A stretch of 64,000 nt of DNA. Origin: Mycolicibacterium goodii (GTDB lineage: Bacteria > Actinomycetota > Actinomycetes > Mycobacteriales > Mycobacteriaceae). The stretch is taken from NCBI RefSeq assembly GCF_001187505.1, contig NZ_CP012150.1, positions 5,800,048 through 5,864,047 of the forward strand, read 5' to 3'. The position numbers and the translations under genes are program-made. Below the pieces are notes generated by a model that was not told the DNA's origin, did no database searches, and was given only the letters and a program-made list of their open reading frames with translations. This document shows, one piece after another, positions 63,476 through 64,000 of this stretch (within the stretch, counting starts at the first letter, position 1; the number at the start of each line of letters is the position of its first letter).

Positions 63476-64000
63476 TCAGCCCAGCAGCGCGTCGACGAAC
63501 GCGGCAGGCTCGAACGGCGCCAGATCGTCGGGCCCCTCACCGAGTCCCACCAGCTTGACCGGCACCCCGAGTTCCTGCTGTACACGGAACACGATGCCGC
63601 CCTTGGCCGTCCCGTCGAGCTTGGTGAGCACCACGCCGGTGATGTCGACCACCTCGGCGAACACCTTCGCCTGCGGCAGGCTGTTCTGACCGATCGTCGC
63701 GTCGAGCACCAGCAGCACCTCGTCGACCGCGGCCCGCTTCTCGACCACGCGCTTGACCTTGCCCAGCTCGTCCATCAGGCCGGTCTTGGTGTGCAGCCGT
63801 CCCGCGGTGTCGACGACGACCACGTCGGCGCCCTCGGAGATGCCGTGATCCACCGCGTCGAAGGCCACCGATGCCGGATCGGCGCCCTCGGGTCCGCGGA
63901 CCACCTCGGCGCCGACGCGCGACCCCCACGTCTGCAACTGGTCGGCGGCCGCGGCGCGGAAGGTGTCGGCCGCGCCGAGCACGACGCGCCTGCCGTCGGC
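63476..64000 (-). CDS. ftsY: SRP receptor FtsY, C-terminal part (cut by window end)
   Basis: The frame is open to the right edge; 174 residues of the SRP GTPase G domain are seen. DTFRAAAADQLQTW, VVVDTAGRLHTK and TKLDGTAKGGIVF are the SRP GTPase motifs, and the C-terminus FEPAAFVDALLG is typical of FtsY. FtsY docks Ffh-ribosome complexes to the membrane. N-terminal acidic and NG parts lie outside the window. It is 190 bases downstream of the amt start region on the same strand. Confidence 0.96.
   Translation of the reverse strand, partial: ADGRRVVLGAADTFRAAAADQLQTWGSRVGAEVVRGPEGADPASVAFDAVDHGISEGADVVVVDTAGRLHTKTGLMDELGKVKRVVEKRAAVDEVLLVLDATIGQNSLPQAKVFAEVVDITGVVLTKLDGTAKGGIVFRVQQELGVPVKLVGLGEGPDDLAPFEPAAFVDALLG

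Overview
The window is high-GC actinobacterial chromosome and reads as a fast-growing Mycobacterium (Mycolicibacterium, M. smegmatis/M. goodii type). The right third carries the mycobacterial core block ftsY–amt–glnB–glnD–ffh–(amidohydrolase)–dacB2–rpsP–KH–rimM–trmD–lppW–rplS–lepB–rnhB–DUF2469. This is the gene order known around Rv2901c–Rv2921c of M. tuberculosis, interrupted by accessory genes. A cutinase, an F420-type luciferase-like monooxygenase, GTG starts and an extended S16 protein fit that placement. The left two thirds are accessory catabolic islands. No tRNA, rRNA, CRISPR array, transposase or prophage gene was seen.

Region A (1–11.8 kb) looks like a cyclic-amidine or amino-acid catabolic island. 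It holds an ectoine-hydrolase-type M24 protein (cut by the window start), a PLP aminotransferase, an M20 deacetylase, a giant FAD/Fe-S 2-hydroxyacid dehydrogenase, a one-cysteine Asp/Glu-racemase-family protein, an FCD-type GntR regulator, a semialdehyde dehydrogenase, a class III aminotransferase and an MHS-type importer. An identical 19-bp operator sequence lies in both divergent intergenic regions of the island. The gene set can be written as the DoeA–DoeB–DoeD–DoeC route from ectoine to aspartate, with an M20 enzyme replacing the usual deacetylase.

Region B (11.8–19 kb) holds a MarR/aldo-keto reductase pair, a secreted cutinase, an MFS carrier with an Lrp-type regulator, and an unusual adenylation–carrier–membrane acyltransferase fusion.

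Region C (18.9–36.1 kb) is a 14-gene co-directional operon on the minus strand. It runs from a luciferase-like monooxygenase through a NitT/TauT-type ABC importer, a three-subunit molybdenum hydroxylase, an enamidase-like amidohydrolase, a glutaryl-CoA-dehydrogenase-like enzyme, a fused 2-oxoacid dehydrogenase E1 and a class III CoA-transferase to a TesB thioesterase. A CoxG-like gene is divergent, followed by RidA and a GntR regulator. A perfect palindrome at the operon promoter is repeated imperfectly upstream of the GntR gene. I read this as an uncharacterised N-heterocycle degradation pathway, and it is the strongest candidate for a new system in the window.

Region D (36.1–45.4 kb) holds an arginase-fold/HAD pair, an omega-aminotransferase plus CoA-acylating semialdehyde dehydrogenase with a divergent PucR regulator (beta-alanine-like module), a DUF2237 protein, SelO and a dienelactone hydrolase.

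Region E (45.4–64 kb) is the housekeeping block: RNase HII, signal peptidase I, ribosomal proteins and their maturation factors, two tandem D,D-carboxypeptidases, a CysJ-like flavoprotein behind an iron-box-like site, SRP (Ffh and truncated FtsY), and the amt–glnB–glnD nitrogen operon behind GlnR-type boxes.
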